From Ctenosaura bakeri (taxonomy: Eukaryota > Chordata > Lepidosauria > Squamata > Iguanidae), in assembly GCA_948474755.1 (NCBI GenBank), contig CAOLHI010000625.1:124001-188000 (forward strand): 64,000 bases of DNA, given 5' to 3'. This document shows, in pieces, positions 63,221 through 64,000 of the stretch (within the stretch, counting starts at the first letter, position 1; every line of letters begins with the position of its first letter). The notes under the pieces were generated by a model, which was not told the DNA's origin, did not search any database, and was given only the letters and a program-made list of their open reading frames with translations. Made by a program: the position numbers and the translations under genes.

Positions 63221-64000
63221 ATAGTTAGCACAGCCTCTTTCAAATATGTGTAGCCATTTCCAGCTGTTTTTTAAAAAATGCGCTTGCTGTATGTTTTTGG
63301 CAAAATCAAGGAAGGACATGTATGTTCTTTTAAATATAAAGAGTGAGAGGAAGGAACTAAGTTAAGCTATTCATTCCTCATGGCACTGTTGCCTAATTTA
63401 ACGCTTCTTAATTTCATCCAGAAAAAAAATACAGATAACATTCTTTTTATTATGCCATCGATATTGTGAAAATTAAAACTTAAAAAAAAATCCTTCTGTC
63501 TTTTGAATCAAGATTCCTGTTTGCTTTCATTTATGTTTCCCTGCCAATCAAGACAATTCAGCACAACTCAGGGCTGCACTAACCTCATTCACCTGAGGAA
63601 AATTACTCCAGTTACATCTTTCAGTTTTGCTTCTGTCTCTAGACTCATCTACAATAATGTTATGTCATATTCCTTCAAAATGGATGTACATAAGAGTTTG
63701 GGGTTAGGAAGATGAATGCAATTGCTTCATAGCTAAAACTTATGGTCTCACAATACCACTATTCTGGATTGTGTGGAGAGCTTTTAGAGATGGATTTCCT
63801 CTTCACAAATGTTCCTCTGAAGTGTGGAGATCAATGAGAATGGCAGCAGAGTGGATGAGGCTACTATTTTCACCCTTTTTGTGTATGCAATATGAATGTA
63901 ACACATGGGCTAGACTTTTCCTCTGCATCACAAAATGAAATGTGCTTCATGAACCATGACTGGCGTTTAGCATGAACAGAGGTTGAAATACAATTTAGGG

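Larger units (their letters stand above)
60557..64000. other. Right flank, no gene seen
   Basis: Apart from the hAT-like element and foldback MITE copy f, nothing recognisable; short open frames (such as 61028-61450) show no known domain. Confidence 0.5.

Overview
This window is vertebrate nuclear DNA, almost certainly from a squamate reptile (lizard or snake, possibly iguanian). The evidence is a single intron-rich gene in AT-rich DNA, a CpG-rich promoter, and a repeat mix typical of squamates: degraded L1 LINEs, a CR1 3' fragment, tRNA-derived SINEs with a Bov-B-like tail, a 5S-rRNA-headed SINE, Tc1/pogo/hAT-like DNA transposon remnants, and solo LTRs. The species call is inference. There are no bacterial-style operons, CRISPR arrays or ribosomal genes.

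The one confidently identified gene is OAT, encoding mitochondrial ornithine aminotransferase, on the + strand. A non-coding exon 1 ends at 12785 inside a TATA-less, CCAAT-box-containing CpG island. Nine coding exons follow (21140-21355, 26956-27180, 27632-27727, 29772-29899, 31796-31918, 32962-33090, 34460-34573, 35315-35459, 36076-36236). They join in frame with GT-AG junctions to a 438-residue protein, one residue shorter than human OAT, and all recognised PLP- and substrate-binding residues are present. The 3'UTR probably ends just after an AATAAA at 37205.

Region by region: 1-12.2 kb is repeat-rich flank with two foldback MITEs, a pogo-like MITE, a nearly full-length degraded minus-strand L1 (about 3.3-8.1 kb), a tRNA-headed SINE and an internally deleted Tc1-like element. 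12.2-37.2 kb is OAT; its promoter is hemmed in by three copies of one foldback MITE family, and its introns carry SINEs, including one rearranged into a foldback, and pogo-like MITEs. 37.2-64 kb is gene-poor: one unexplained 131-codon minus-strand ORF, a CR1 fragment, a 5'-truncated L1 with clear target-site duplications, and two related solo LTRs in opposite orientation about 1 kb apart with a CpG-dense, hairpin-rich MITE between them.

I found no undescribed multi-gene system. The most interesting items are non-coding: the foldback MITE family with short TIR-flanking duplications concentrated at the OAT promoter, the inverted solo-LTR pair, the template-switch-like SINE foldback, and the hairpin-rich MITE. 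Family names for repeats rest on recognition by eye and need a library search.
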